Both the position numbers and the translations under genes were made by a program. From positions 124,001 to 188,000 of the forward strand of contig JADJXM010000011.1 in NCBI GenBank assembly GCA_016715865.1: DNA of 64,000 nucleotides, written 5' to 3'. Below, piece after piece: positions 10,608-34,009 of the stretch. A model generated the notes under the pieces. The model was not told the origin of the DNA. It saw only the letters and a list, made by a program, of their open reading frames with translations, and did no database searches. Origin of the DNA: Acidobacteriota bacterium. GTDB taxonomy: Bacteria > Acidobacteriota > Blastocatellia > RBC074. Position 1 is the stretch's first letter; every line of letters begins with the position of its first letter.

Positions 10608-11794
10608 AACTCTGTCGCCTCATTAACTGTTCTGGTGGGAACCAGCAGGACCTTGACCGCCTCCTGGCTGCGGACCAGTTCAAAGCCGCGCTCGAAATCC
10701 GAGAGAGGGATCGGCTGAGGCGCGATCAGTTTTTCAAGCTTGTCCTTGAGCCCTGACTTCTCGGCCGCCAGCAGGTCCAGCATCGAATGCCATGTCGTGA
10801 ACATCCTGCGCCCGAAAATGCCCTGCATCGTGACGCCTTTCCAGACGATATATTTGCCGACATCATAAGAATTGAGCGGTTTTGCAGGAATTCCCAGCAG
10901 CAGTATCTTGCCGCCATTCTTGACGATTTCGCCGGCATCCTTGAGCGCCGATTCGGCGCCGCTCATTTCGAGGACGATGTCGACCCCGCCGCCGTTTTCG
11001 TCACGAACGCGTTCGAAGAACTCGGCGCGAGCGCCGGGCGAGGCTGATTCGTTCATATCGAAACAGAAGTCCGCGCCGACCTGCTGCGCCAGATCGAAAC
11101 GGTTCTTCAATCGTCCTCTCGTCGTTCCGTCCGCCGAGGCAGAGAAATCCGTAGCGTATATTCGAGACGCGCCAAGGGTTCGAGAAATAGCGGTCGACAT
11201 CAATCCCTGCGCGCCGAGCCCGAGCACCGCAACGGTCTTCCCGGCCACGTGGGCTTCCATGACGATATGTACGCCGTTCCCAAGTGCATCAAGGAAAGCT
11301 CCGAACCGCGGCGGGATGACCTTCCTTCCGCCGCTGTACTCGAGGTTGATCAGATTGCGGGCCGGCACTGTCACGAAATCGGCGAAAGCACCATCGTCGT
11401 GCACCCCCTTGACCCTGATGTTCTGGCATACGTGCTGCATGCCATCCAGACATTGCTGGCAGTAACCGCAGGTGATGTGCATCTCGCTGGTCACGTAGTC
11501 CCCGATCTGGACCAGCGATTTCGGCACGTCCCTGCCGACTTCGACGACCTCTCCGCAGAACTCATGCCCCAGTGTAATCGGGCGATATTTCCCGATGTCG
11601 CCCCCTACGGGCGCCAGCATCTCGTTCCGCATTCCGGGACGTCCGACTATGTCGTAGATCCCGATGTCAGTCCCGCAGATTGAAGCGGCCGTTACTTTGA
11701 TCATGACTTCGTCGTGTCCCAGAACCGGCTCGGTCTGGTCTTCAACGTAAGTCAGTCCGTTTTCAAGCAGAGAATTCTTTTTTAGTGCTTTCAT
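10604..11794 (-). CDS. tdh: L-threonine 3-dehydrogenase, zinc-dependent
   Basis: A 396-residue zinc-dependent medium-chain dehydrogenase oxidising L-threonine to 2-amino-3-ketobutyrate with NAD+. The catalytic zinc site SICGTDIGIY with the distal LGHEFCGEV is present. So is the structural zinc cluster CGYCQQCLDGMQHVC and the nucleotide-binding VAVLGLGAQGL. It is longer than the E. coli enzyme (341 residues) and has an insertion before LGHE and in the coenzyme domain. Its 4-bp overlap with kbl supports the threonine role over another alcohol dehydrogenase. The start at ATG 11794 is the first Met of the conserved N-terminus. Confidence 0.9.
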   Translation of the reverse strand: MKALKKNSLLENGLTYVEDQTEPVLGHDEVMIKVTAASICGTDIGIYDIVGRPGMRNEMLAPVGGDIGKYRPITLGHEFCGEVVEVGRDVPKSLVQIGDYVTSEMHITCGYCQQCLDGMQHVCQNIRVKGVHDDGAFADFVTVPARNLINLEYSGGRKVIPPRFGAFLDALGNGVHIVMEAHVAGKTVAVLGLGAQGLMSTAISRTLGASRIYATDFSASADGTTRGRLKNRFDLAQQVGADFCFDMNESASPGARAEFFERVRDENGGGVDIVLEMSGAESALKDAGEIVKNGGKILLLGIPAKPLNSYDVGKYIVWKGVTMQGIFGRRMFTTWHSMLDLLAAEKSGLKDKLEKLIAPQPIPLSDFERGFELVRSQEAVKVLLVPTRTVNEATEL

Positions 11795-11827
11795 ATATTT
11801 CTGATATGGATAATAGAGTTATAAAAG

Positions 11828-12727
<900 letters not shown>

Positions 12728-12742
12728 CTTTCTACTTTCTAC
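12728..12742. repeat. Half-copy of TTTCTAC heptamer repeat in a 15-bp gap
   Basis: The short gap between the GAF/SpoIIE gene and the isomerase-like gene consists of two TTTCTAC units (single orientation). Read on the minus strand the sequence ends AGTAGAAAG immediately before the ATG, so the repeat takes the place of the ribosome-binding region. Confidence 0.8.
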
Positions 12743-14407
<1,665 letters not shown>

Positions 14408-14409
14408 AA

Positions 14410-14853
14410 TCAGCCGGCCGGATCCTTGCGGATCTTCTTGGACATGTGAAGTTCATTCTTCTGACCAGGGACGATCTCATAGCTCACTTCATCCATGAGT
14501 GATTTGATCAGCCTGATGCCGAGACCGCCTGACTTTCGCTGCGAGATGAGCTGTTCAAGCGTTGGTGGATCTACCTTCGTCGGGTCGAAGCCGCGCCCCG
14601 TATCGATCACCGAGACTCTCACCTCCGAATCGTCGAAGGTCGCCCGTATGATCACCTCTTTGCTGATGTCATGGCCATAGGCATGCTCGATGACATTCGC
14701 ACAGGCTTCATCGACCGCCAGTTCCAGCTTTGAGATATCGGCCGTATTCATCTGCGATTGCTTGCCGATGCCGGTCACGAATTCACGAACCAGTGCCAGA
14801 TTTTCGGTCGATGACGGAAATTTTAGCGTGAATTTTTTTTCGATGGCAGCCAT
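14410..14853 (-). CDS. RsbW-like anti-sigma factor / serine kinase (HATPase_c_2)
   Basis: A 147-residue GHKL ATPase of the anti-sigma kinase type. It shows the N-box (VDEACANVIEHAYG), G1 (DTGRGFD) and G2 (GGLGIRLIK) motifs. Such proteins bind a sigma factor or other target and phosphorylate a Ser of the STAS antagonist. I chose ATG 14853-14851 because GAGGAGGG lies at the right distance upstream; a longer frame exists but has no signal. It sits between the STAS gene (40-bp gap) and the SpoIIE phosphatase gene (2-bp gap). The target sigma factor is not in this cluster. Confidence 0.9.
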   Translation of the reverse strand: MAAIEKKFTLKFPSSTENLALVREFVTGIGKQSQMNTADISKLELAVDEACANVIEHAYGHDISKEVIIRATFDDSEVRVSVIDTGRGFDPTKVDPPTLEQLISQRKSGGLGIRLIKSLMDEVSYEIVPGQKNELHMSKKIRKDPAG

Positions 14854-14893
14854 CGGATCCCTCCTCTGGGGGCTTTGAAACAGCCGGGATCGA

Positions 14894-15247
14894 TTATCCC
14901 GCCGCAAATCGCTGCATTGCGGTTGTCTTGTCGTCTACGATATCAAAGATTTCCTGAAATCCCAGAATGACGAAGGTGCTCTTCACCTTGTCGACCAGAC
15001 CACAGATCTTGATATCTCCGCCCTTCTCGCGGACCTCTTCGATGAAGCTCATGAAAACGCCGAGCCCTGCTGAAGAGATGTAGTTGAGTTTTTCGCAATT
15101 TACTACGATTCGATAATTGCCCGATTCGATCTCCGACAAAATCGCATTTTCAAAGCTCGGAGCCGTATGGGCGTCAACAAAACCCTCGATGGCAATGATC
15201 GACAAACCGTCTATCTTTGATGTTTGAATTGAAAACGGGTTCGCCAC
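14894..15247 (-). CDS. STAS-domain anti-sigma factor antagonist (RsbV/SpoIIAA-like)
   Basis: A 117-residue single STAS domain, the switch protein of a partner-switching system. The phosphorylatable Ser lies in NYISSAGLGVF. GTG 15247-15245 is preferred as start because AAGGAGG lies 8 bp upstream; an in-frame ATG at 15277 would add 10 residues that do not align with the family. Together with the RsbW-like and SpoIIE genes it forms a complete V-W-U module, here in the order antagonist, kinase, phosphatase. Confidence 0.9.
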   Translation of the reverse strand: MANPFSIQTSKIDGLSIIAIEGFVDAHTAPSFENAILSEIESGNYRIVVNCEKLNYISSAGLGVFMSFIEEVREKGGDIKICGLVDKVKSTFVILGFQEIFDIVDDKTTAMQRFAAG

Positions 15248-15330
15248 GATGAATTCCTCCTTGGAAACGCCGCTCATCTTAGCATAATCGAATGCACGAG
15301 CAACAATTCGCCAGTCAATATTCCCGGCAG

Positions 15331-17982
<2,652 letters not shown>

Positions 17983-18056
17983 TATTTTTCAGAATTTCCC
18001 GGGGTAGCCGTGGATTTTGTCGACCTTGACGGTCAATATATAATCGGCATCTGAGC

Positions 18057-18845
18057 ATGTCAAACACACGAATGAATACAAACAGCATCACTTCAACTGA
18101 GGCCATGGTGGTTCTTGCGGTCGACACCACTACGCCACGCGTCAGTTTCGTCATCACCCGCCAGGATCGAATGCTGGCATTGATCTCCGGCGATTCGAGC
18201 GTCCATCATTCCAGAACCTTTTTTGACAATCTGGCGCTGGCGCTGCGATTAGCTGGACTGGAGATCGATGAGATAGATCTCTTCGCGGCGGTAACCGGGC
18301 CCGGCAGTTTCACAGGGCTTCGTGTCGGGTTGTCCGCCGTGAAGGGATTGGCCGAGACTACGGGAAAACCCGCGATCGGTATCGGCAAGATGGATCTGGT
18401 GGCGCTCTCGGCAGGGATCGCGGGCGAGATTCTGGTCTTGCTCGAAGCTGGTCGCTCGGAGATCTTCGCGGGGATTCGGCGCCTGAACACAGACGGTTCA
18501 TTAATTCAGGTCGGCGACGATCGCGTGGGTCTCCCAACCGAACTAATTCCCTCGATCATCGAAAGCCGGTCTCCTGACTTCGTCCTTGGTTCAGGTCTCG
18601 ATCATTACATCGAAGAGATTGAAATGAGGGTTAAAGGATGCGGTCGTCAGGCACGTGTTGCGATCTCCATCGACAGGGACTTCAACGGAATCCAGCTTCT
18701 GATGAATGATCGCGAACTCGGTGCTGTTATGGCGGCACATGCCCTGCGGCTACATCGTTCCGGCCAGGCATCACCGCTGAGCGCCTGTTATATTCGCCAG
18801 TCCGATGCGGAACTCAATGCCAGACCGACCATAACCCATAAATAA
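18057..18845 (+). CDS. tsaB: tRNA threonylcarbamoyladenosine biosynthesis protein TsaB
   Basis: A 262-residue ASKHA-fold protein that partners TsaD and TsaE in making the t6A37 modification of tRNAs. The phosphate-loop region AVDTTTPRVSF and the family motif GPGSFTGLRVGLSAVKGLA are clear. The true start may be ATG 18105, since most family members begin directly with the AVDTTTP strand; the leading 16 residues here are Ser/Thr/Asn-rich. The rimI gene follows after 1 bp, a common pairing. Confidence 0.93.
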   Translation: MSNTRMNTNSITSTEAMVVLAVDTTTPRVSFVITRQDRMLALISGDSSVHHSRTFFDNLALALRLAGLEIDEIDLFAAVTGPGSFTGLRVGLSAVKGLAETTGKPAIGIGKMDLVALSAGIAGEILVLLEAGRSEIFAGIRRLNTDGSLIQVGDDRVGLPTELIPSIIESRSPDFVLGSGLDHYIEEIEMRVKGCGRQARVAISIDRDFNGIQLLMNDRELGAVMAAHALRLHRSGQASPLSACYIRQSDAELNARPTITHK

Positions 18846-18846
18846 T

Positions 18847-19329
18847 ATGAGCGATTCGTTCTCTATCGATTTTCCAATACCCGGCGATATCGATGCAATT
18901 GTACGACTCGAACATGAATGTTCATTAAGCTCGCGCGGAGCATCAGCTTACATGGCTGACCTTGATGATCCGCATGAGCTTCTGCTGGTCGCCCGAAACT
19001 TAAACCCGGCATCGAATTCAGAACGACTCGTCGGGATTTTTTCCGCCAGACTGGTAATTGATGAGCTTCAGATAGATAACATCGCTGTGGCATCCGATTT
19101 CAGAAAGACAGGCATCGCTTCGATGTTGCTTGAAGAAGGCTTGAATCTAGCCTTAAAGTGCGGCGCTGCAAGGGCTTTTCTTGAGGTCAGGACCTCGAAT
19201 ATTCCAGCCCTCAGACTTTATTTAAAAGCAGGTTTCGAGCAGATCGGAACGCGTAAATCCTACTACAACAATCCGGATGAAGACGCGCTTGTTCTGTCAT
19301 TAAATATGGTTGAAATTCGACTATTATAA
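18847..19329 (+). CDS. rimI: GNAT N-acetyltransferase, RimI-like (ribosomal protein S18 acetylation)
   Basis: A 160-residue GNAT-fold acetyltransferase. The acetyl-CoA loop is FRKTGIASMLLEEGL, a variant of the Q/RxxGxG/A motif, followed by the RimI-type segments FLEVRTSNIPALRLYLKAGF and RKSYYNNPDEDALVLSL. Immediate linkage to tsaB (1-bp gap) is the classic context of rimI, which acetylates the N-terminal Ala of ribosomal protein S18. Substrate assignment rests on that context. Confidence 0.9.
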   Translation: MSDSFSIDFPIPGDIDAIVRLEHECSLSSRGASAYMADLDDPHELLLVARNLNPASNSERLVGIFSARLVIDELQIDNIAVASDFRKTGIASMLLEEGLNLALKCGAARAFLEVRTSNIPALRLYLKAGFEQIGTRKSYYNNPDEDALVLSLNMVEIRLL

Positions 19330-19569
19330 CTGTTCGCGGAGCGCGAATTGCAAAGCCATTTCGGGCCTCGATCGGGCATTGTAAGTCTTTTAATTAGAAT
19401 AAGATGAATGATCAGCTGGAAACCATGCCGATCCCCGCCTCAGGTCCCTTCAATCTGATCGCATGTACATAATACGCAAATATAAAAATGACCATATTTG
19501 GTGCTTGAAAGCCCATTTTCTTTGTATTACTATGCAAGGCAGTAATTGATAAGAATTCGACAACAACTA

Positions 19570-19851
<282 letters not shown>

Positions 19852-19888
19852 GGCCGTTTTGGTCTGGAACAAATTAACAATTTTTCAA

Positions 19889-19925
19889 GAAAACGGGGAC
19901 ACGGTATGTGTTCCCGTTTTCTTTA
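19889..19925 (+). terminator. Rho-independent terminator after the YdcH-family gene
   Basis: A 14-bp stem (GAAAACGGGGACAC pairing with GTGTTCCCGTTTTC, one mismatch) with a 5-base loop is followed by TTT. It lies 37 bp after the stop of the small gene and upstream of psd. Confidence 0.85.
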
Positions 19926-19988
19926 GTGCATAATGACTCTTTAAAGCTTCCAACGATCCGAAAGCCTAATGAAGGGAATAATTCAACG

Positions 19989-20608
<620 letters not shown>

Positions 20609-20612
<4 letters not shown>

Positions 20613-21493
20613 GCGACGAAAAAGAAGAGATTGGAGCTAATCCCACTCGCAACGGAATTCGCAAGGGGATCTATATCGTACCCAGCGCATTCACGATCGG
20701 CAATATACTCTGCGGATTTTATGCCGTGATCAATGCGGTCAAGGGATATCAGGCCCTGCCGGACATTCACCTGGCGACAGAACTGTTCGATAACGGGGCG
20801 CGCGCCATCGGATATGCGGTTCTGCTCGACAATCTGGACGGTCGAGTCGCCCGGATGACCAAGACGACGAGTGAATTCGGCGTCGAACTCGACAGCATCG
20901 CCGACGTTTTGAGCTTCGGCATCGCACCGGCCGTCCTGGCATACACCTGGGGATACGGATCGACCCCCGGTCTCGATCGACTGGGGTGGGCGGCTTCATT
21001 CTTCTTCCTGATCTGCGGGGCTCTAAGGCTGGCTCGTTTCAATGTCATGGCCCGCTCCCCACGCTTCTCACATGGCGAAGCGACGCCTAAACTGGATAAA
21101 CGATACTTTGTCGGCCTGCCCATTCCCGCAGCCGCAGGAATGCTCGCCGCCCTGATCCATTTCATTCCGCAGCCGATTCCGACTTATGTCGCCGAAAATG
21201 CATACAACATGAGCCTGGCCATTCTCATCGGGATGGTGTTTCTGGCTCTGCTCATGGTCAGCACCATCCGTTACACCAGTTTCAAGGAGTTCGGCCTGCG
21301 CAGCAACAAGCCGTTCATTATTATCCCGATGCTCTCGCTGCTTCTCGCAGGCATCTGGTTCTATTCGCAATGGGTGCTGCTGCTGCTCGCTTCTGCGTAT
21401 GTGCTTCACGGTCCGCTCATTAAATTGCTGAGCCTTCTCGGTCGCGGCCGCATAAGAACAGTGAAGAGTGAAGAGAGAAGCAGTGATGAGTGA
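20609..21493 (+). CDS. pssA: CDP-diacylglycerol--serine O-phosphatidyltransferase
   Basis: A 294-residue integral membrane enzyme making phosphatidylserine, the substrate of the preceding decarboxylase. The CDP-alcohol phosphotransferase signature DG..AR........G...D...D is visible as LDGRVARMTKTTSEFGVELD followed by SIAD. About eight hydrophobic segments follow. It overlaps psd by 4 bp (ATGA). The last ~10 residues (VKSEERSSDE) and the stop codon are encoded by the GTGATGA-type repeat that starts here, so the natural C-terminus has probably been replaced by repeat sequence. Confidence 0.95.
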
Positions 21494-21632
21494 AGTGACA
21501 GTGATGAGTGACGAGTGATGAGTGACAAGAATTCATTTAACGGCCTATGTCTTTTGATCAAGATCAGTTAAAAAAAATTCTTGTCACTCATCACTCATCA
21601 CTCATCACTCGTCACTGTTTCACTCATCACTG
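21481..21632. repeat. Inverted repeat of GTGATGA heptamers between pssA and guaA
   Basis: The left arm (21481-21533) and right arm (21576-21632) are imperfect reverse complements built from tandem 7-bp units GTGATGA/GTGACGA and TCACTCA. Both arms close on AGAATT/AATTCT near the loop. The left arm overlaps the last codons of pssA and the right arm ends 23 bp before the guaA start. Confidence 0.88.
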
Positions 21633-21654
21633 CTTCAATTCAAAGGAGAGCGCA

Positions 21655-23196
<1,542 letters not shown>

Positions 23197-23204
23197 ACAT
23201 TTGT

Positions 23205-23312
23205 GCGCGCGATGCTTAGCGCGTTTAAATTCATTGCTTAATTTGTTGATAAAAGCTTAAAGCCTGCGGCCCCGGTTTAAGCATTGAATTTAAGCTTGCA
23301 TGCTTAAGCATA
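23205..23312. repeat. Imperfect inverted repeat with GCTTAA motifs upstream of dnaE
   Basis: GCGTTTAAATTCATTGCTTAA at 23221-23241 is matched, with few mismatches, by the reverse complement of 23277-23296. The pairing may extend outward to 23205 and 23312. A 12-bp palindrome ATGCTTAAGCAT lies at 23300-23311. The element sits between guaA and dnaE and could be a terminator or another dispersed repeat. Confidence 0.6.
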
Positions 23313-23334
23313 CGACTAAGGTAATCGTTTACAT

Positions 23335-26845
<3,511 letters not shown>

Positions 26846-26876
26846 TCTTCTGCATCCGGCAGCCGAAGGTGAAAAA

Positions 26877-27704
26877 ATGGAAATTGTCGATAAGGTGGTC
26901 CAGGATGAGCCGATGGCCAGGGTGCAACTGGCCAGACACGACAAGCGGCCCTATGCGCTCGATTTTATAGAGCGTATCTTTACGGATTTTCATGAGCTTC
27001 ACGGTGACCGCAAGTTCATGGACGATGCCGCCATGGTCTGCGGCATGGCCAGATTTCACGGACAGCCCGTCGTCGTCATCTCGCACCAGAAAGGCCGCGA
27101 TGTAAAGGAGCGCCAGGCGCGCAACTTCGGCATGCCCAAACCCGACGGCTACCGCAAGGCCCTGCGCATCATGCAACTCGCTGATAAGTTCAACCGGCCG
27201 GTCTTCACGCTAATCGATACACCAGGCGCCTATCCCGGAATCGACGCTGAGGAGCGCGGGCAGGCCGAAGCGATCGCAGTAAACCTGCGCGAGATGTCGC
27301 GACTCAAAGTGCCGGTCATCGTCACCATCACCGGTGAGGGCGGCTCAGGCGGCGCGCTTGCGATAGGAGTCGGCGACAGCATCAACATCCTCGAGAACGG
27401 CGTCTACTCCGTCATCACCCCCGAAGGCTGCGCCGCAATTCTATGGAAGGACGCGGCCATGGCTTCTCGTGCAGCATCCAGTCTCAAACTGATCGCGACC
27501 GATCTGCTCAAGCTTGGTATCGTCGACGCCATCATCCCGGAGCCGGAAGGCGGCGCTCATGCCGACTGGGATGAAGCCGCGCGGCTGCTCGATCATGCGC
27601 TGCAGGAATCGCTCAAACGATCGCAGTCGCATTCCGTCGAGGAGCGACTCGAGATGCGTTACCGCAAATTCAGGCTCATGGGCGCTGTCGATGGGAAGCT
27701 TTGA
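26877..27704 (+). CDS. accA: Acetyl-CoA carboxylase carboxyltransferase subunit alpha
   Basis: A 275-residue alpha subunit of the carboxyltransferase that makes malonyl-CoA. Family blocks are intact: LARHDKRPYALDFIE, SHQKGRDVKERQARNFGMP, LIDTPGAYPGIDAEERGQ and GEGGSGGALAIGVGD. It begins about 45 residues later than the E. coli protein (319), so the usual N-terminal helical segment is missing. The frame is open upstream only to 26838 and has no better start. AAGGTG precedes the ATG. No accD is in the window. Confidence 0.95.
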   Translation: MEIVDKVVQDEPMARVQLARHDKRPYALDFIERIFTDFHELHGDRKFMDDAAMVCGMARFHGQPVVVISHQKGRDVKERQARNFGMPKPDGYRKALRIMQLADKFNRPVFTLIDTPGAYPGIDAEERGQAEAIAVNLREMSRLKVPVIVTITGEGGSGGALAIGVGDSINILENGVYSVITPEGCAAILWKDAAMASRAASSLKLIATDLLKLGIVDAIIPEPEGGAHADWDEAARLLDHALQESLKRSQSHSVEERLEMRYRKFRLMGAVDGKL

Positions 27705-27705
27705 T

Positions 27706-27737
27706 CGTGACAATGTCGGCGCGCCGACATTGTCACG
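27706..27737. terminator. Perfect 32-bp palindrome, bidirectional terminator between accA and ssb
   Basis: CGTGACAATGTCGGCG at 27706-27721 is followed immediately by its exact reverse complement at 27722-27737. It starts one base after the accA stop and lies 12 bp from the ssb stop, so it can serve both converging genes. Perfect palindromy without a loop is also compatible with a protein-binding site or REP-like unit. Confidence 0.75.
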
Positions 27738-27749
27738 TAAATATAGCTT

Positions 27750-28175
27750 TCAGAAGGGGATCTCGTCATCACCGCCGCCGCCCTGTCCGCCGCGCTCTTC
27801 CACCGGACCCTCAAAGCCGCCGCCGCTCTGTCCGCCGCCATCACTCTTCGATCCGAGGAACTGAATGTCGTTTGCGGTCACCTCCAGCGTCTGCCTTCGA
27901 TTGCCATCCCTGTCAGTATACTCATCCTGCCGCAGCCTGCCCTCGACATAAACCTGCTTGCCCTTGGTCAGGAACTGGTTGGCTACCTCCGCCAGTCGCC
28001 CCCATGCATTGACGCGAAACCACGTCGTGACATCCTGGGATTCACCGGATTTATCCTTGCGTTTCTCAGTCGTGGCGATGGAAAAATTGCAGACAGCTGT
28101 TCCCTGCGGTGTATAGCGCATCTCCGGATCGCGTCCCAGGTATCCCACGATGACGATTTTGTTGAATGATGCCAT
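27750..28175 (-). CDS. ssb: Single-stranded DNA-binding protein
   Basis: A 141-residue SSB. It has the OB-fold start MASFNKIVIVGYLGRDPEMRY-like block, an ATTEKRKDK loop and QVYVEGRLR. A Gly-rich linker and the acidic tip DDEIPF follow, the peptide that recruits repair and replication partners. GGAGGG just upstream supports the ATG. It is shorter than E. coli SSB because of a short linker. It converges with accA. Confidence 0.96.
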   Translation of the reverse strand: MASFNKIVIVGYLGRDPEMRYTPQGTAVCNFSIATTEKRKDKSGESQDVTTWFRVNAWGRLAEVANQFLTKGKQVYVEGRLRQDEYTDRDGNRRQTLEVTANDIQFLGSKSDGGGQSGGGFEGPVEERGGQGGGGDDEIPF

Positions 28176-28194
28176 AAAGGCCCTCCTGAATGAT

Positions 28195-28302
<108 letters not shown>

Positions 28303-28303
28303 T

Positions 28304-29140
<837 letters not shown>

Positions 29141-29204
29141 AACGCTCTGCCTTCCTTTTTCTTCCTTGTTCGTGGTAATAATCTCTTTGTTTCCCGATGC
29201 GAAT

Positions 29205-29236
<32 letters not shown>

Positions 29237-29346
29237 AAATTTACCATTTTCCCGGGGCGCGGGGAGCATCATCAGTGATCTTCTCCGGGCAATCGCTGCG
29301 GAGCGTTGAGATCGCCGGTATGCTGACTATTGAAGACGGGTGAATA

Positions 29347-31048
<1,702 letters not shown>

Positions 31049-31059
31049 AGAAGTAAGAA

Positions 31060-31251
<192 letters not shown>

Positions 31252-31279
31252 ATTGACCCTTCAATCTGGAATTCCGGGA

Positions 31280-32653
31280 ATGAGCAAGAAGTTTTATTTA
31301 GAGACATATGGATGTCAGATGAACGTCCATGACAGCGAAAAGGCCAATTTTTCGCTGTCGGGCAGCGGCTACGAGCAGACATCCGACCCGCTGGATGCTG
31401 ATCTGATACTGCTCAACACATGCATGGTCAGAGAAAAGGCAGCTCGTAAGGTCTATTCCCGCATCGCGGAATTGAAACATCAGAGGCGCGAGCTAAAGCG
31501 GGATTCAGCTGCCGTTTTTGGCGTCATGGGATGCGTCGCACAGGCAGAAGCAGAGAGGCTCTTTGAGCGCAGCAGTGATATTCGACTGGTCATGGGTACA
31601 CAGGCCATCTCAAAGCTTCCGCAACTGATCGAGCAGCTCGATCAGGGCTTCCCGCGCGCCATTGATGTCCACCTGAGCAAGGACGCTGACTTCTATGAGA
31701 TCAATGCCGATGTACGGCAGACGACGCACATCGCGTATATCACTATCACCGAAGGTTGCAACAAGTTCTGTTCATTCTGCATCGTACCCTACACTCGCGG
31801 ACGCGAGCGAAGCAGACCCGCCGAAAAGATCATCCAGGAGGCCAAATCGCTGGCTCTTCAAGGGTTTAAAGAGGTCCACCTGCTCGGACAGAATGTCAAC
31901 AGCTACGGTCTGAGCGGTCGTTACCGCGGCAGTCTGCCGGGTGTGGGAGGAACTGCCCGGGGAACCGAAGAGTTGACAACCTTTGCGCATCTGCTCGAAC
32001 GCCTGGCGGTCGAAAGCGGATTGCCCAGAATTAAATACACCACATCGCATCCCAGGGATTTCGATGAAGAGATTGTGCGTGTCATGGATTCCCACGATAA
32101 CCTCTGTGAATGGGTGCATCTGCCTGCACAGTCTGGAAGTGACAGAGTACTGCGCGCCATGCGGCGCGGATATACTAGACGGGAATATATCGAAAAGATC
32201 GACTCAATCAAAAGAGCCAGGAAAGATCTTTCGATAACTGGTGATATAATCGTCGGGTTCCCGGGCGAAACCGATGACGATTTCAATCAGACACTGAGCA
32301 TGGTCGCCGAAGTCGGATATGACGGCCTGTATATATTCAAATATTCGCCGCGGCCGCATACACCGGCAGCCGCATATATTGATTCAGTCACGGAAGAGGT
32401 CAAGACCGAACGCTTCATGAAACTGAATGAATTGCAGCACAGGATTCAAAAAGATCGTTATTCCAGGTATTTGGGGCGAAAAGTTGAGGTATTGGTTGAA
32501 GGCGTGAGCGCGCGCTCGTCGAGCGATGTTGTCGGACACACGCGCTGCAACAAGGTGATCAATTTTCCCGGCGCCGTCGATCTGGTCGGGAACCTCGCTG
32601 CTGTTAAGGTGACTGAGATCAAACCGAACAGTCTTTATGGCTCTCTGAGTTGA
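31280..32653 (+). CDS. miaB: tRNA-2-methylthio-N6-dimethylallyladenosine synthase MiaB
   Basis: A 457-residue radical SAM methylthiotransferase adding the 2-methylthio group to i6A37 of tRNAs. The N-terminal domain has YGCQMN and CMVREKA with the auxiliary cluster cysteines and VMGCVAQ. The radical SAM motif CNKFCSFC lies near residue 160, followed by YTRGRERSRP. A C-terminal TRAM-like region ends the protein. Start ATG 31280 fits the family N-terminus; an upstream extension is repeat-encoded. The YGCQMN form favours MiaB over MtaB/RimO. Confidence 0.95.
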   Translation: MSKKFYLETYGCQMNVHDSEKANFSLSGSGYEQTSDPLDADLILLNTCMVREKAARKVYSRIAELKHQRRELKRDSAAVFGVMGCVAQAEAERLFERSSDIRLVMGTQAISKLPQLIEQLDQGFPRAIDVHLSKDADFYEINADVRQTTHIAYITITEGCNKFCSFCIVPYTRGRERSRPAEKIIQEAKSLALQGFKEVHLLGQNVNSYGLSGRYRGSLPGVGGTARGTEELTTFAHLLERLAVESGLPRIKYTTSHPRDFDEEIVRVMDSHDNLCEWVHLPAQSGSDRVLRAMRRGYTRREYIEKIDSIKRARKDLSITGDIIVGFPGETDDDFNQTLSMVAEVGYDGLYIFKYSPRPHTPAAAYIDSVTEEVKTERFMKLNELQHRIQKDRYSRYLGRKVEVLVEGVSARSSSDVVGHTRCNKVINFPGAVDLVGNLAAVKVTEIKPNSLYGSLS

Positions 32654-32669
32654 ACCAAAGGATGTAGAT

Positions 32670-33160
<491 letters not shown>

Positions 33161-33241
33161 AACCAAAGATTTAACTTATACTCGTTATCTCATCCATCAT
33201 GTCAGGATCAGAGTTTGTCTGATTACCCCGAGGAGGTCTTT

Positions 33242-34009
33242 TTGCAGGGCATAAAAATCGCTATTGCCAATCAGAAAGGGGGCGTTGGAAAGACCACTAC
33301 CGCCATTAATCTGGCCGCAGCTCTAGCCAGGAAGGGGAAACGTGTCCTGCTCACCGATCTCGATCCGCAAGCCAACAGCACCATCACTTTTCTGAACCAG
33401 GATGATATCGGCCCTTCCATCTATGACCTGCTCACTAATCCATCCGTTCAATTTGATCAGGTCGTCAGAAAAGCAAAACTGGACAACCTCGATATTCTTC
33501 CTTCCCGCATTAGTCTCGCTAAGCTCGAAGGCCAGCTCATCGGCGAACTCGACGCCCCTTTCAGACTGAAAGATAAAATCCAATCTGTCTCTTCCGATTA
33601 CGATATCGTTATTATTGATACTCCTCCTACCCTGGGTCTGATAACGGTGAACGCATTAGTGGCTGCAACACATTTGATCATACCCATCCAGTCATCATAT
33701 TTCGCATTGGAAGGAACGGATGACTTACTGGACACAGTTGAGCGGATTAAAGCTCGTCCCAATCCGGAACTTGAAGTTTTGGGAGTGTTGGTTACGCTGC
33801 ATGATCGACGGACGACATTATCCAGGGATATTTACGATCAGATACATCAGGTATTCGGTGAGAAGCTTTTTGAGACGACGATTTCGAAATCGGTCCGCCT
33901 GGAGGAGAGTCCGGCCTATCGGGAGGCGATTTTTACATTTGCGCCGACATCGAGCGGCGCAGTCGAATATGCAAGTCTATGTGATGAGGTAATACAGCGT
34001 GCCTATTAA
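33242..34009 (+). CDS. parA: Chromosome partitioning ATPase ParA
   Basis: A 255-residue deviant Walker A ATPase. The NQKGGVGKTTTAINLA motif near the N-terminus and TDLDPQANST and IIDTPPTLG blocks identify ParA/Soj. The start is TTG 33242 with GAGGAGG about 6 bp upstream, rather than the earlier TTG at 33215. There is no N-terminal DNA-binding domain, as in chromosomal ParA. It overlaps parB by 11 bp. No ParB-binding palindrome was recognised nearby. Confidence 0.93.
   Translation: MQGIKIAIANQKGGVGKTTTAINLAAALARKGKRVLLTDLDPQANSTITFLNQDDIGPSIYDLLTNPSVQFDQVVRKAKLDNLDILPSRISLAKLEGQLIGELDAPFRLKDKIQSVSSDYDIVIIDTPPTLGLITVNALVAATHLIIPIQSSYFALEGTDDLLDTVERIKARPNPELEVLGVLVTLHDRRTTLSRDIYDQIHQVFGEKLFETTISKSVRLEESPAYREAIFTFAPTSSGAVEYASLCDEVIQRAY

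Noticed and set aside
19908..19988. ATG 19908 as the psd start
   Set aside because: It lies inside the terminator hairpin of the preceding gene and the added residues do not fit the family; GTG 19989 is preferred.
21481..21632. Tandem GTGATGA units considered as a CRISPR array
   Set aside because: Units are 7 bp with no spacers and are arranged as a hairpin; no cas genes are present anywhere in the window.
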